Shown here: positions 35,269 through 45,428 of the stretch, one piece after another
Layout of the letters: every line of letters begins with the position of its first letter
How positions within the stretch are numbered: position 1 is the first letter of the stretch
Assembly (NCBI GenBank): GCA_002345575.1
Contig: DDVX01000007.1
Location: 124,001 to 188,000 of the forward strand
Reading direction: 5' to 3'
DNA from: Stutzerimonas stutzeri
GTDB taxonomy: Bacteria; Pseudomonadota; Gammaproteobacteria; Pseudomonadales; Pseudomonadaceae
DNA length: 64,000 nucleotides
Notes under the pieces: generated by a model
Databases searched by the model: none
What the model was told of the DNA's origin: nothing
The model's input: the letters and a program-made list of their open reading frames with translations, nothing else
Program-made: the position numbers and the translations under genes

Positions 35269-37485
35269 CTACGATTCAGGCCGCAGAATCACCACGCCAA
35301 GTGGCGGCACGGTGAGTGAAAGAGACAGCGACTGCCCATGCTGCTCGATCTCTTCGGCCAGAATCTCCCCACCATTGCCTTGATTGGAACCCCCATAGCA
35401 AGCTGCATCGCTATTGAAGACCTCCCTCCAGCGGCCTTCCACAGGTACACCGATGCGATAGCCGCTGCGTACAACGGGTGTGAAATTGGCCACTACCAGC
35501 AATGGATAGCCGCTGGAGCTTTTGCGCAGCCAGGCGAAGGTGCTGTTGGCGCGGTCATCACCGATCAGCCATTGGAAGCCAGCAGGGTCGCTGTCGAGTT
35601 CATGTAGCGCCGGTTCTGCACGGTACAGGCGATTGAGGTCGCGCAGCAGATCATGCACGCCCTTGTGTTCGAGCTCGTTTAGCAGATGCCAATCCAGTTC
35701 GCGGTCGTGGTGCCACTCGCGCCACTGCGCAAACTCCGAACCCATGAACAGCAATTTCTTGCCGGGATGGGTCCACATGAACGAGAGATAAGCCCGCAGA
35801 TTGGCAAATTTCTGCCAACGATCACCAGGCATCTTACCGATCAGCGAGCCCTTGCCGTGCACCACCTCGTCATGAGAGATCGGCAGTACAAAATGCTCCG
35901 AATAGGCGTAAACCATGCTGAAGGTCAGCTTGTCGTGGTGATAGCTGCGGTGGATCGGATCTTCCTGGATGTACTTGAGGCTGTCGTGCATCCAGCCCAT
36001 GTTCCACTTATAGGCGAAGCCCAGGCCACCGTCGGCAACCGGCCTGCTGACGCCGGGAAATGCCGTGGACTCTTCGGCGATGATCAGCGCACCCTGAACT
36101 TCTTTCGTGACAACGTCATTCAGGTGCTGCAGAAACTCGATGGCTTCGAGGTTTTCGCGCCCGCCGTGACGGTTGGGTATCCACTCGCCTTCCTGGCGTG
36201 AATAGTCGCGATAGAGCATCGAGGCGACGGCATCCACCCGCAGGCCATCGACATGGAATTCCCGCAACCAGTGCAGTGCCGAAGCCAGCATGAAGCCATG
36301 CACTTCGGTTCTGCCGAGGTTGTAGATGTAGGTATCCCAATCCTGATGAAAGCCTTCGAAGGGATGCGCGTACTCGTAAAGCGCGGTGCCGTCGAACTCG
36401 CCCAGACCATGAGCGTCGGTTGGAAAATGCGCCGGCACCCAGTCAAGAATCACGCCGATACCAGCGACGTGACAGGCATCTACAAAGGCTGCGAAGTCAT
36501 GGGCCGAGCCGTAGCGCGCACTGGGCGCAAACTGCGAGAGCAACTGGTAGCCCCAGGAGCCGCCGAAGGGGTGTTCCATGATGGGCATCAGCTCGATATG
36601 CGTGAAGCCCATTTCCACCACGTAGGGAATCAGCCGCTCCGCCAGCTCGTGCCAATTGTAGATGCGACCGTACTCGCCGCCCTCACGCTGCCACGAGCCG
36701 GCATGCACCTCGTAGATCGACATCGGCGCGCCGAGGGACTGGCGTGCCGATCGATCCTGCAGCCAGAACTCGTCTTTCCACTCATAATCCAGCGGCCGGG
36801 CAACGATCGATGCGGTTCCCGGCGGATGCTCGGTAGCAAGGGCCATGGGGTCCGCCTTCAGCGGCAAAATGCCGTGCGGCCCGAGAATCTCGTATTTATA
36901 AGCGTCACCCGGCTGCAGTCGCGGGATGAAGATTTCCCACACGCCCGCCGGAAAACGCAGACGCATCGGATGCCGCCGCCCGTCCCAGTCGTTGAAACTG
37001 CCCACTACCGAAACACGCCTGGCATTGGGCGCCCAGACGGCGAAGCGCACGCCCTGTACGCCGTCGACTTCCATGACCTGCGCGCCAAATACCCGGGCCA
37101 ATTCGCGATGGTTGCCCTCGGCGAACAGGTAAAGATCCATTTCGCCCAATTGCGGACCGAAACTGTATGGGTCTTCGGTGACCTGGACTCCACCAGGCCA
37201 GCGGATACTCAGCAGGTAAGGCTGCGGATGCGTCAGTCGTGTGAAGAACAAGCCTGGAACCTGCCCCTGCTCCATGGAGAGCAGTGTGCGACCGCTGTTG
37301 CGCTCGAGCACTTCCACACCCAGCGCATTAGGCAGGAAGGCACGAATCATCAAGCCGTCGCCATCGGGGTGAGGTCCGAGAACCGAAAACGGGTCACCAT
37401 GTTCGGCACGAACCAGCGCATCGACATCGGTGTCACGGGGCAAAAGGTGTTCGCCGTGCAAGATCACCGCAGGCCGATCACTCAT
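35269..37485 (-). CDS. glgB: 1,4-alpha-glucan branching enzyme GlgB
   Basis: GlgB makes alpha-1,6 branches in glycogen-like glucan. The 738-residue protein has an N-terminal carbohydrate-binding module (about residues 1-220) and a GH13 catalytic barrel. The nucleophile Asp lies in FHVDGLRVDAVASMLY, the acid Glu in IIAEESTAFP, and the HDE motif in LPISHDEVVHGKG. ATG 37485 is preceded by GGAGG; an upstream GTG is rejected. It overlaps the treS stop by 8 bp and is the last gene of glgE-treS-glgB. Confidence 0.96.
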   Translation of the reverse strand: MSDRPAVILHGEHLLPRDTDVDALVRAEHGDPFSVLGPHPDGDGLMIRAFLPNALGVEVLERNSGRTLLSMEQGQVPGLFFTRLTHPQPYLLSIRWPGGVQVTEDPYSFGPQLGEMDLYLFAEGNHRELARVFGAQVMEVDGVQGVRFAVWAPNARRVSVVGSFNDWDGRRHPMRLRFPAGVWEIFIPRLQPGDAYKYEILGPHGILPLKADPMALATEHPPGTASIVARPLDYEWKDEFWLQDRSARQSLGAPMSIYEVHAGSWQREGGEYGRIYNWHELAERLIPYVVEMGFTHIELMPIMEHPFGGSWGYQLLSQFAPSARYGSAHDFAAFVDACHVAGIGVILDWVPAHFPTDAHGLGEFDGTALYEYAHPFEGFHQDWDTYIYNLGRTEVHGFMLASALHWLREFHVDGLRVDAVASMLYRDYSRQEGEWIPNRHGGRENLEAIEFLQHLNDVVTKEVQGALIIAEESTAFPGVSRPVADGGLGFAYKWNMGWMHDSLKYIQEDPIHRSYHHDKLTFSMVYAYSEHFVLPISHDEVVHGKGSLIGKMPGDRWQKFANLRAYLSFMWTHPGKKLLFMGSEFAQWREWHHDRELDWHLLNELEHKGVHDLLRDLNRLYRAEPALHELDSDPAGFQWLIGDDRANSTFAWLRKSSSGYPLLVVANFTPVVRSGYRIGVPVEGRWREVFNSDAACYGGSNQGNGGEILAEEIEQHGQSLSLSLTVPPLGVVILRPES

Positions 37486-40400
37486 TGAAACCTCCACTGG
37501 TTAATTGTTGCGCCATTTCCCACAAGCCATGCAGGGGAACCGGGAGCCAGGTCGGCCGATTTTCTGCTTCGTAGAGGATTTCGTATGCAGTCTTCTCGAA
37601 GCTGAACAACATCAGCGCCGCCTCGGCACCGTCGGAATCACGCCACTCATGAGGGATGCGGGCAGCCTCCTGCCGATAGGCCTCCAAGAACATTGAACGC
37701 GCACTGTGCCGATAGTTTTCGGCAATGCGATGACGGGCATCTTCTGCCTCGACGGACGTGTCGCTACCCTGGGCATTGCGCCGGATCATGGAGGCGGCGT
37801 ATTCGAAGGAGCGCAGCACACCGGCCACGTCCTTCAAGGGTGAAAGCTTGGCGCGGCGCTCATCCAGCGAGCGTGCAGGCTCACCTTCGAAGTCGATGAA
37901 ATAGGCATCGCCCTGCACCACCAGTACCTGCCCGAGATGCAGGTCGCCATGCACCCTTGTACGCAGGCCGCCGGTTGCACGCTGCGCGAGACGATCCACC
38001 TCGCTCAGCAGCTTGTCACGCATCCCCTGCAGGCTGTCCACTTCGCCGACCGCCTTTTTACCCAGGCCATCGCGGTGGATAGCCAGTACATCCAGTGCCC
38101 GCTCGACCTGTTCACGGATGCTTGCGGCCCATTTATCACTGTCGGCTTGGGAAGTGAGTTCATAGGCAAAATCCGGATTATCCGTTTGCGCAGCTAGCGT
38201 CACGTGCAACTCGCCCAAGCGCTGGCCAAGCAGACGATTGAAGTTCTCCAGCTCTTCCAGTGCGCTGTATTGGCTTTCTACCTGCGACACACCGCCTGCC
38301 AGTTCATCGCGTACAGCACGATCGAGGTTGGTCAGCGTCCATTCCCAAGCATCACCTTGGTTATCCAGGAAGCGCTGCACCACCATCAAGGCATGCTGCT
38401 CGCCTTTCTTGTCGTAGCGACTGACCTGGCCGAGCATGGCCGAGATATGGGTAAAGCCCTGCTCTGTCAGGAAACGTCCCATCTCCAGTTCCGGGTGCAC
38501 GCCCGAGGAAACACGCCGCAGCATCTTGATCATCATCTCGTTGCCGATGATCGCCGAGCTGTTGGATTGCTCCGCCGAGGAATAACGCACGTCGACGTCT
38601 TCAGACAGTTCTACCTCAGCCAGTTGCGGCAACGGCTGAAAGCGAATTTCGCCTTCGCCACAGCTGAGCACTTTTTCGTCACGCAAGCCCTGTATTACCG
38701 CCAGTACGAACTGTTCGAGGGTGAAGGCGTCGGTCAACAAGCCCACCTGCGGGCCTCGCCGGACACGTGCGATGGCCAGTTGCTGGGGCAATGCCGTACC
38801 GAAGTCGGTCTCGGCAAGGAAGCCCAGCGGCAGCTGATATATATCGGTATTGCCACCTGACTCCACGGCAATTTCGCTGAACAGAACCGGACGCTGCGAA
38901 TCACCAAACGGCACGCTGTAACAGATTTTGATCGAATCGATTGGCGCACCTTTGCTAGCGAACCAGCGCCGTTTTGGCAGGTAGGCCGGCAGTGAGTGAT
39001 GCTCCAGGGTGCGTTTGCAAGCGCTGTCGAGTGTGTCCAAGCGCTTGAACACCAATGTCTGAAAGTCTGGCATGACGTCCACCGGGGCTTGATGCCAGCT
39101 CGGCATCTGATTAGTGGGGGCTAGCTGAAACCAGTAGAAACCATAGGGCTGCAGAGTAAGCAGATAAGGCAGCTGGCCGATTGGCGGAAACGCACTGCCG
39201 CCAATCATCTCCACCGGCACCATGCCCGCGTACTGCGATAGCTCCAGTTCAGCCGCCTGGGCTGCGCGTGAAACGTTGGCGACGCAGAAGATGATTTCGG
39301 TTGCGCCGTCAGCACCAGTGAACTCGCGCAGATAAGCCAGGATGCGGCGGTTGCTGGGTGCGAGCATTTTCAGAGTGCCGCGGCCAAAGGCCTTGAACTG
39401 CTTGCGGATGGCGAGCAGGCGGCGGGTCCAATTGAGCAGTGAATGGGGGTCGCGCTGCTGGGCCTCGACATTGACCGCTTGATATCCGTAGAGCGGGTCC
39501 ATGATTGGCGGCAGCACCAAGCTGGGCGGATCAGCGCGGGAGAAGCCACCGTTGCGGTCCGGCGACCACTGCATCGGTGTGCGCACCCCATCGCGGTCGC
39601 CGAGGAAGATATTGTCGCCCATGCCAATTTCGTCGCCGTAGTAGATCACTGGCGTCCCAGGCATCGACAGCAGCAGGCTATTGAGCAGTTCTATGCGCCG
39701 CCGGTCGCGCTCCAGCAGTGGCGCCAGACGTCGGCGGATGCCGAGGTTGATGCGCGCACGCTTGTCCGAGGCGTAGTAGTTCCAGAGGTAGTCGCGCTCC
39801 TTGTCGGTGACCATCTCCAGCGTCAATTCATCATGATTGCGCAGGAAAATCGCCCATTGGCAGTTGGCGGGAATATCCGGTGTCTGACGCAGGATATCGG
39901 TGATCGGGAAGCGGTCTTCCTGGGCCAACGCCATATACATGCGCGGCATTAGCGGGAAGTGGAACGCCATGTGGCATTCATCGCCTGGGCCGCCGTCTTC
40001 ACCGCCGAAATACAGCTGGGTGTCTTCCGGCCATTGATTGGCCTCGGCCAACAGCATGCGGTCTGGATAATTGGCGTCGATCTCCGCGCGAATCTGCTTA
40101 AGCACCACATGGGTTTCGGGCAGGTTCTCGTTGTTGGTGCCATCGCGCTCGACGAGATAGGGAATGGCGTCCAGGCGCAGCCCGTCGATGCCCATGTCCA
40201 GCCAATAGCGCATCACGCTTATCACCGCCTTCATCACCTGCGGATTGTCGAAGTTCAGGTCCGGCTGGTGCGAATAGAAGCGATGCCAGAAGTACTGCTT
40301 GGCCACCGGGTCCCAGGTCCAGTTGGAGGTCTCGGTATCAAGGAAGATGATCCGCGTGCCCTGGTATTTATCGTCGGTATCGGACCAGACGTAGAAGTTG

Positions 40401-40804
40401 CGTGCTGCCGAACCCTTCTTTGCCTTGCGCGCGCGCTGGAACCAGGGGTGCTGGTCGGAGGTGTGGTTGATGACCAGCTCAGTAATGACCCGCAGCCCCC
40501 GCCTGTGCGCTTCGGCAATGAAGCGTTTCGCATCGGCCAGGTTGCCGTAATCAGAATGTACGCCGCGGTACTCGGCAATGTCGTAGCCATCGTCGCGCCG
40601 CGGCGATGGATAAAACGGCAGCAACCAGATGGTGTTCACGCCCAAGTCGGCGATGTAATCGAGCTTGTCGATCAGACCGGTAAAATCACCGACACCATCA
40701 TTGTTGGAATCGAAGAAGGATTTCAGGTGTACCTGATAGATCACCGCATCCTTGTACCAGAGCGGATCTTTGATAAAGGCGGCAGACTTGCACGCTTTGG
40801 CCAT
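37478..40804 (-). CDS. treS: Trehalose synthase-maltokinase fusion
   Basis: This 1108-residue bifunctional enzyme has an N-terminal half (to about residue 560) that is a GH13 trehalose synthase interconverting trehalose and maltose (nucleophile region GIDGLRLDAIPYL, acid LLAEANQWPED, NHDELTLE). The C-terminal half is a maltokinase (Pep2-like) with RTRVHGDLHLGQVLV and YFIDFEGEPARSLDER, which makes maltose-1-phosphate for GlgE. ATG 40804 follows AAGGAA; the longer frame to 40849 is rejected. It lies 131 bp after glgE and overlaps glgB. Confidence 0.95.
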   Translation of the reverse strand: MAKACKSAAFIKDPLWYKDAVIYQVHLKSFFDSNNDGVGDFTGLIDKLDYIADLGVNTIWLLPFYPSPRRDDGYDIAEYRGVHSDYGNLADAKRFIAEAHRRGLRVITELVINHTSDQHPWFQRARKAKKGSAARNFYVWSDTDDKYQGTRIIFLDTETSNWTWDPVAKQYFWHRFYSHQPDLNFDNPQVMKAVISVMRYWLDMGIDGLRLDAIPYLVERDGTNNENLPETHVVLKQIRAEIDANYPDRMLLAEANQWPEDTQLYFGGEDGGPGDECHMAFHFPLMPRMYMALAQEDRFPITDILRQTPDIPANCQWAIFLRNHDELTLEMVTDKERDYLWNYYASDKRARINLGIRRRLAPLLERDRRRIELLNSLLLSMPGTPVIYYGDEIGMGDNIFLGDRDGVRTPMQWSPDRNGGFSRADPPSLVLPPIMDPLYGYQAVNVEAQQRDPHSLLNWTRRLLAIRKQFKAFGRGTLKMLAPSNRRILAYLREFTGADGATEIIFCVANVSRAAQAAELELSQYAGMVPVEMIGGSAFPPIGQLPYLLTLQPYGFYWFQLAPTNQMPSWHQAPVDVMPDFQTLVFKRLDTLDSACKRTLEHHSLPAYLPKRRWFASKGAPIDSIKICYSVPFGDSQRPVLFSEIAVESGGNTDIYQLPLGFLAETDFGTALPQQLAIARVRRGPQVGLLTDAFTLEQFVLAVIQGLRDEKVLSCGEGEIRFQPLPQLAEVELSEDVDVRYSSAEQSNSSAIIGNEMMIKMLRRVSSGVHPELEMGRFLTEQGFTHISAMLGQVSRYDKKGEQHALMVVQRFLDNQGDAWEWTLTNLDRAVRDELAGGVSQVESQYSALEELENFNRLLGQRLGELHVTLAAQTDNPDFAYELTSQADSDKWAASIREQVERALDVLAIHRDGLGKKAVGEVDSLQGMRDKLLSEVDRLAQRATGGLRTRVHGDLHLGQVLVVQGDAYFIDFEGEPARSLDERRAKLSPLKDVAGVLRSFEYAASMIRRNAQGSDTSVEAEDARHRIAENYRHSARSMFLEAYRQEAARIPHEWRDSDGAEAALMLFSFEKTAYEILYEAENRPTWLPVPLHGLWEMAQQLTSGGFNE

Positions 40805-40935
40805 ATTCTTCGTTCCTTTCAAGGCTCCGGCAGCCGGTCGGCTCGGCAAATAGAGGCAGTATCAGGGCTATAAAAAGGATTATATTTCGCTATTAACTTT
40901 ATGATTCCTAAGCGATAACACGTCTGTTCTAGAAT

Positions 40936-42954
40936 TCACTTTAAGTCAGGATCAAGCGCGCCCGCGCTGAATCGCCAGATGCCGAACGGCAGCTGCCAAG
41001 GCTCAATGCGCATCCACTGCGTCTTGCCGTACCAGGTCCAGCGATGGCCGTTCATCAAGTCTTCGCCTTGGGTCTGGGCGTCATCCGGCAAACCCAATTC
41101 CCACAGCGGCAGCTCGAAATGCGCTTCCTGAGCGTTGTGTGGATCGAGGCTCACGGCCACCAGAACGAAATTCGACAGATCCGCTGTGCGCTTGCCGAAA
41201 TAGAGGATGTTGTCGTTCCAGGCCAGGTAAGGCTTGAAACCGAGGTGGGTCTGCAACGCTGGGTTCTGCCGGCGGATGCGGTTGAGCTGGGCAATCTCGG
41301 CGATGATGTTGCCGGGCGCGTGGTAGTCCCGCGGGCGTATCTGATACTTCTCGGAGTCCAGATACTCTTCCTTGCCGGGGATACCTGCGGCTTCGCACAG
41401 CTCAAAGCCTGAATACATGCCCCACAGCCCTGAGCCCATCGTGGCCAGCGCAGCGCGGATGAGAAAACCGGCACGGCCGGATTCCTGCAGGAAGAAGGGA
41501 TTGATATCCGGCGTGTTGACGAAGAAGTTCGGCCGGTAGCAATCGCGCAGCGGATGCTCGTTGAGCTCGGTGAAATACTCGCTGAGCTCAGCCTTGCCGT
41601 TGCGCCAAGTGAAGTAGGTGTAACTCTGGTTGAAGCCGACCTTGCCCAGACGCGCCATCATCGCCGGTCGGGTGAAGGCCTCTGAAAGGAACATCACGTC
41701 GGGATCGCGCTCGCGGATATCAGCGATCAGCCACTCCCAGAACGGCAGCGGCTTGGTGTGCGGGTTATCGACGCGAAAGATCTTCACGTCCTGCTCCACC
41801 CAGTGCCAGACCACGTCACGCAACGCCAGCCAGAGGTCGGGCATCGCATCTTCAGCATAGAAATCGACGTTTACGATGTCCTGATACTTCTTCGGCGGGT
41901 TCTCCGCGTAGCGGATGGTCCCGTCAGGGCGCCAGGAGAACCAGCCCGGGTGCTCCTTCAGCCAGGGGTGGTCCTGGGAGCACTGAATGGCGAAGTCCAG
42001 GGCGATCTCCAGCCCATGCTCACGGGCAGCAGCGACCAGTTCCCGAAAGTCTTCCATCGTCCCCAGTTGCGGATGGATGGCATCGTGGCCACCCTCTTCA
42101 CTGCCGATTGCATAAGGGCTACCGGGATCATTAGGTCCGGCCACCAGAGTATTGTTCGGCCCCTTGCGATGGGCGCGGCCAATTGGGTGGATCGGCGGGA
42201 AATAGAGAACGTCGAAGCCCATGTCGCGGATCATCGGCAGGCGCTTATGCACATCACGCAAGGTGCCGTGGCGATTCGGGTCATCGGTTTCCGAACGGGG
42301 AAACAGCTCATACCAGCTGGCAAACTGCGCCAGGGGACGCTCGACCTCAATCGGATAGCTGGTGCTGGCGCTGTAATGCTCGCGTGGGTCAGCGTCGGCC
42401 ATGGCTGCAGCGGTGTCGGCCGCCAGCAGCAGCGACACGCGCTCGTCATCCAGGTGGGAACTGTCGAGCCGATGCAACAGATCATTCAGAATCGCTCTGA
42501 TTTCACCCTGTGCTCGCTGCGCGGCACCTTCAACCAGCTGGCGCCCTTCGGTCAGCTCCAGGGACACCCCAACACCCGCCGCATGCTTTTTGGACAACTC
42601 GTAACGATAGGTCTCGTAGAGGTCCCACCAGGCCTCAATGCGAAACTCGTGAGACGCCACCTGGCTGGCGGTGAACTGGCCCTGCCAAATATCCCGCCCG
42701 GCGTCGATACGCTTCAGCGGTGCTTGCCGCCAGCCTTCATCGCCCTTCTGCCGCCAACCAATCATCGCCGTCAGCTGGTCGTGACCATCGGCGTATATCC
42801 GGCAACTGACCACCACCGGTTGGCCGATGACTGCCTTGGCTGCAAAGCGCCCATCATCCAGCACCGGTTGTACGGTATCGATGGCAATGCGCGGCAGGCG
42901 CAGAGCCTGCTCTAGTCGAGGTTCAATCGTGCTATGAGACGGTGCTTCGGACAT
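40936..42954 (-). CDS. glgE: Maltosyltransferase GlgE
   Basis: GlgE transfers maltose from maltose-1-phosphate to an alpha-1,4-glucan. The 672-residue product of the GH13_3 type shows YPPIHPIGRAHRKGPNN-like catalytic-barrel sequence, the nucleophile Asp in KIFRVDNPHTKPLPFW and the acid Glu in VMFLSEAFTRPA. ATG 42954 follows AGGAG. It is the first gene of glgE-treS-glgB. The trehalose supply must come from outside or from genes not in this window. Confidence 0.95.
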   Translation of the reverse strand: MSEAPSHSTIEPRLEQALRLPRIAIDTVQPVLDDGRFAAKAVIGQPVVVSCRIYADGHDQLTAMIGWRQKGDEGWRQAPLKRIDAGRDIWQGQFTASQVASHEFRIEAWWDLYETYRYELSKKHAAGVGVSLELTEGRQLVEGAAQRAQGEIRAILNDLLHRLDSSHLDDERVSLLLAADTAAAMADADPREHYSASTSYPIEVERPLAQFASWYELFPRSETDDPNRHGTLRDVHKRLPMIRDMGFDVLYFPPIHPIGRAHRKGPNNTLVAGPNDPGSPYAIGSEEGGHDAIHPQLGTMEDFRELVAAAREHGLEIALDFAIQCSQDHPWLKEHPGWFSWRPDGTIRYAENPPKKYQDIVNVDFYAEDAMPDLWLALRDVVWHWVEQDVKIFRVDNPHTKPLPFWEWLIADIRERDPDVMFLSEAFTRPAMMARLGKVGFNQSYTYFTWRNGKAELSEYFTELNEHPLRDCYRPNFFVNTPDINPFFLQESGRAGFLIRAALATMGSGLWGMYSGFELCEAAGIPGKEEYLDSEKYQIRPRDYHAPGNIIAEIAQLNRIRRQNPALQTHLGFKPYLAWNDNILYFGKRTADLSNFVLVAVSLDPHNAQEAHFELPLWELGLPDDAQTQGEDLMNGHRWTWYGKTQWMRIEPWQLPFGIWRFSAGALDPDLK

Positions 42955-43241
42955 CGAACGGGCTCCTGACGCGTGGACGCTGCGATACGGCAGACCCGTC
43001 CGCTTCGCTTCAGGAATGATCTTCAGCGGGCCAGGTACACCGAGGGAAAACCCGCCAGACGGGGTTTCAGAACTCAGTTATTCCGAGCCAGGAGAGTGAG
43101 TAAAGTTCAGCGAGAAGCCGGCGCCAGCCGACCGGAGAACAGCGCGCCGCGGCTTGGGGAGATCAAGCGGGTCGGGAACGCAATGAAAGCTGCAGCAAAG
43201 CCTGGGATGGTCTGCCAAAAAAAGCTGCGAGGAAGCGGCGG

Positions 43242-43532
43242 TCAGGCTTCGTCTTCCTCGTTGACCCGATCCCGCAGCTCTTTTCCAGGCTTGAAGTGAG
43301 GGACGTATTTTCCGTCGAGCGGGACAGACTGGCCGGTCTTGGGGTTACGGCCAATGCGGGGAGCTCGGTAATGGAGAGAGAAGCTGCCGAATCCGCGAAT
43401 TTCGATGCGATCACCCGTGGCCAATGCCTGAGCCATCTGCTCAAGCATGGTCTTGATTGCCAATTCCACATCCTTGGATGAAAGCAGCCCCTGCTGGGTG
43501 ACGATTCGCTCGATCAACTCCGACTTGGTCAT
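43242..43532 (-). CDS. ihfB: Integration host factor beta subunit
   Basis: This 96-residue DNA-bending protein of the HU/IHF family has the IHF-beta N terminus MTKSELIERIVTQQGLLSSKD and the arm region GFGSFSLHYRAPRIGRNPKTG. IHF bends DNA at promoters, including sigma-54 ones. In pseudomonads ihfB usually follows rpsA; here it stands alone between pgm and glgE. It may be a second copy or a relocated gene. The 287 bp downstream to glgE show no other gene. Confidence 0.9.
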   Translation of the reverse strand: MTKSELIERIVTQQGLLSSKDVELAIKTMLEQMAQALATGDRIEIRGFGSFSLHYRAPRIGRNPKTGQSVPLDGKYVPHFKPGKELRDRVNEEDEA

Positions 43533-43629
43533 AGTTTTCCCTTCGTTTTCAAGCGGCTAGATCATTTAGGTTGCGGTCGTTTGTAGCATGTTGTACAGAG
43601 TTTGAACAGCCTGTGAGCCTTACATCAGT

Positions 43630-43657
43630 CCCGGCGCCGTGGCAAGGCAGCGCCGGG
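43630..43657. terminator. GC-rich inverted repeat after pgm
   Basis: CCCGGCGC (43630-43637) and GCGCCGGG (43650-43657) flank a 12-base loop, 15 bases beyond the pgm stop. No T run follows, so its role as a terminator is uncertain. Confidence 0.4.
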
Positions 43658-43671
43658 ATGGTTACCACTTG

Positions 43672-45327
43672 TTACGCCCGCCCCACCAGCTCCCTGGCTT
43701 CCTCCTGAATACGCTTGAGATGTGCTTCGCCTTCGAAGCTTTCGGCGTAGATCTTGTAGACATCTTCTGTGCCGGATGGGCGAGCGGCGAACCAGCCGCT
43801 GTCTGTCACAACCTTGAGCCCGCCGATGGCGGCGCCGTTACCCGGTGCTTCGGTCAGGATCTGGGTGATGGGCCGACCCGCCAGCACACTCGCGGTGACC
43901 TGTGCAGCGGACAACTTGGCGAGCCTGGCCTTTTGTTCGCGATCCGCCGGAGCGTCGATGCGCTGATAGACCGGCGCGCCGAAGCGTTCGGTCAGCGCCT
44001 GGTAGCGCTCGCCCGGGTCCTTGCCAGTGACGGCGGTCATTTCCGCCGCCAGCAGGCCGAGGATGATGCCGTCCTTATCGGTTGACCAGGCAGCACCCGT
44101 CTTATCCAGGAAGGATGCTCCCGCCGACTCTTCACCGCCGAAGCCCAGGCTGCCATTCATAAGGCCGTCAACGAACCACTTGAAGCCCACCGGCACTTCA
44201 ACGACTTTCCGGCCTATGCCGCTGGCCACTCGGTCGATCATGGACGAGGACACCAACGTCTTGCCGATGCCGGCCTGCGCACTCCATTGAGGGCGGTGGG
44301 TAAACAGGTATTCGATGGCCACAGCCAGGTAGTGATTGGGATTCAGCAGCCCTGCTGAACGGGTGACAATGCCGTGGCGGTCGTGGTCGGTATCGCAGGC
44401 AAAGGCCACGTCGAAGCGGTCTTTGTTCTCGATCAGGCCGGCCATTGCATGTGGCGAGCTGCAGTCCATGCGGATCTTGCCGTCCCAGTCCAGACGCATG
44501 AAGCGGAAGGTTGGATCGACCGTGGTCGAGAGCACCTCGAGCGGCAGTCCATAGCGTTCGGCGATGCGCGTCCAGTAATGCACGCCCGCACCGCCCAGGG
44601 GATCGACTGCGAATTTCAAACCGGAGCCTCGAATCGCTTCCAGGTCAATCACCTGCTCCAGTCCGCCGACATAGCTGTCGATGAAGTCGAAGCGCTGGGT
44701 CGTCGGCGCCTTCAACGCCTGGGCATGATCCATGCGCTCAACTCCGCGCAGCCCGGCGGTCAGCAAAGCGTTGGCGCGGTCCTGAATCCAACGGGTCACG
44801 TCGGTATCGGCAGGGCCGCCGTTGGGCGGGTTGTATTTGAAACCACCATCAGCGGGCGGGTTGTGCGAGGGCGTGATGACGATGCCGTCGGCCAGACCGT
44901 CGCGCCGGCCCAGGTTGTACTTGAGGATGGCATTGGAAATCGCCGGCGTTGGTGTATAGCCCGGGGCGCCGTCTGTCTCGCTGCAGCCAGCGTCGATGCG
45001 AGTTTCGATGCCGTTGGCGGCCAGCACTTCCAAGGCCGAGACGAACGCCGGCTCGGAAAGCGCATGAGTGTCCATGCCGACGAACACCGGCCCATCAATG
45101 CCGCGCTCCTTGCGGTAATCGCAGATCGCCTGGGTTACCGCGAGGATGTGCCATTCGTTGAAGCTGTTCTTCAACGAGGAGCCGCGATGGCCGGAAGTGC
45201 CGAAGGAAACCTGTTGCGCCGGGTCGGAAGGGTCGGGGCGTTCGCTGTAATAGCGCGAAACCAGGCGCGGAATGTGGGTCAGCGAATGTTCGTCAGGCAG
45301 GCGTCCTGCGTTGGGGGCGATGCTCAT
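43672..45327 (-). CDS. pgm: Phosphoglucomutase, alpha-D-glucose specific
   Basis: Pgm interconverts glucose-1-phosphate and glucose-6-phosphate. The 551-residue product is of the E. coli Pgm type. The phosphoserine loop is SFGTSGHRGSSLKN, the metal loop CDTDHDRHG, and the sugar-binding segment FGGEESAGASF; the C-terminal phosphate-binding site is SGWFAARPSGTEDVYK. ATG 45327 follows AGGGA. It adjoins the glucan genes and links their sugar phosphates to central metabolism. Confidence 0.95.
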   Translation of the reverse strand: MSIAPNAGRLPDEHSLTHIPRLVSRYYSERPDPSDPAQQVSFGTSGHRGSSLKNSFNEWHILAVTQAICDYRKERGIDGPVFVGMDTHALSEPAFVSALEVLAANGIETRIDAGCSETDGAPGYTPTPAISNAILKYNLGRRDGLADGIVITPSHNPPADGGFKYNPPNGGPADTDVTRWIQDRANALLTAGLRGVERMDHAQALKAPTTQRFDFIDSYVGGLEQVIDLEAIRGSGLKFAVDPLGGAGVHYWTRIAERYGLPLEVLSTTVDPTFRFMRLDWDGKIRMDCSSPHAMAGLIENKDRFDVAFACDTDHDRHGIVTRSAGLLNPNHYLAVAIEYLFTHRPQWSAQAGIGKTLVSSSMIDRVASGIGRKVVEVPVGFKWFVDGLMNGSLGFGGEESAGASFLDKTGAAWSTDKDGIILGLLAAEMTAVTGKDPGERYQALTERFGAPVYQRIDAPADREQKARLAKLSAAQVTASVLAGRPITQILTEAPGNGAAIGGLKVVTDSGWFAARPSGTEDVYKIYAESFEGEAHLKRIQEEARELVGRA

Positions 45328-45428
45328 TGGGTCAGTCCCTGGAGGATGGAGGTCAAAAATCGCCCCAGACTAACGGTCAGCGGCGGTCGAATCCATACGA
45401 CCTCCGCCAAGCGAATTTATCTCCCAGA

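Noticed and set aside
36253..37488. 411-codon frame opposite glgB
   Set aside because: It is an antisense frame from high-GC codon use; no domain or start signal is seen.
42973..43299. 108-codon plus-strand frame between glgE and ihfB
   Set aside because: It runs into ihfB on the opposite strand, is basic and low in complexity, and has no ribosome site or family match.
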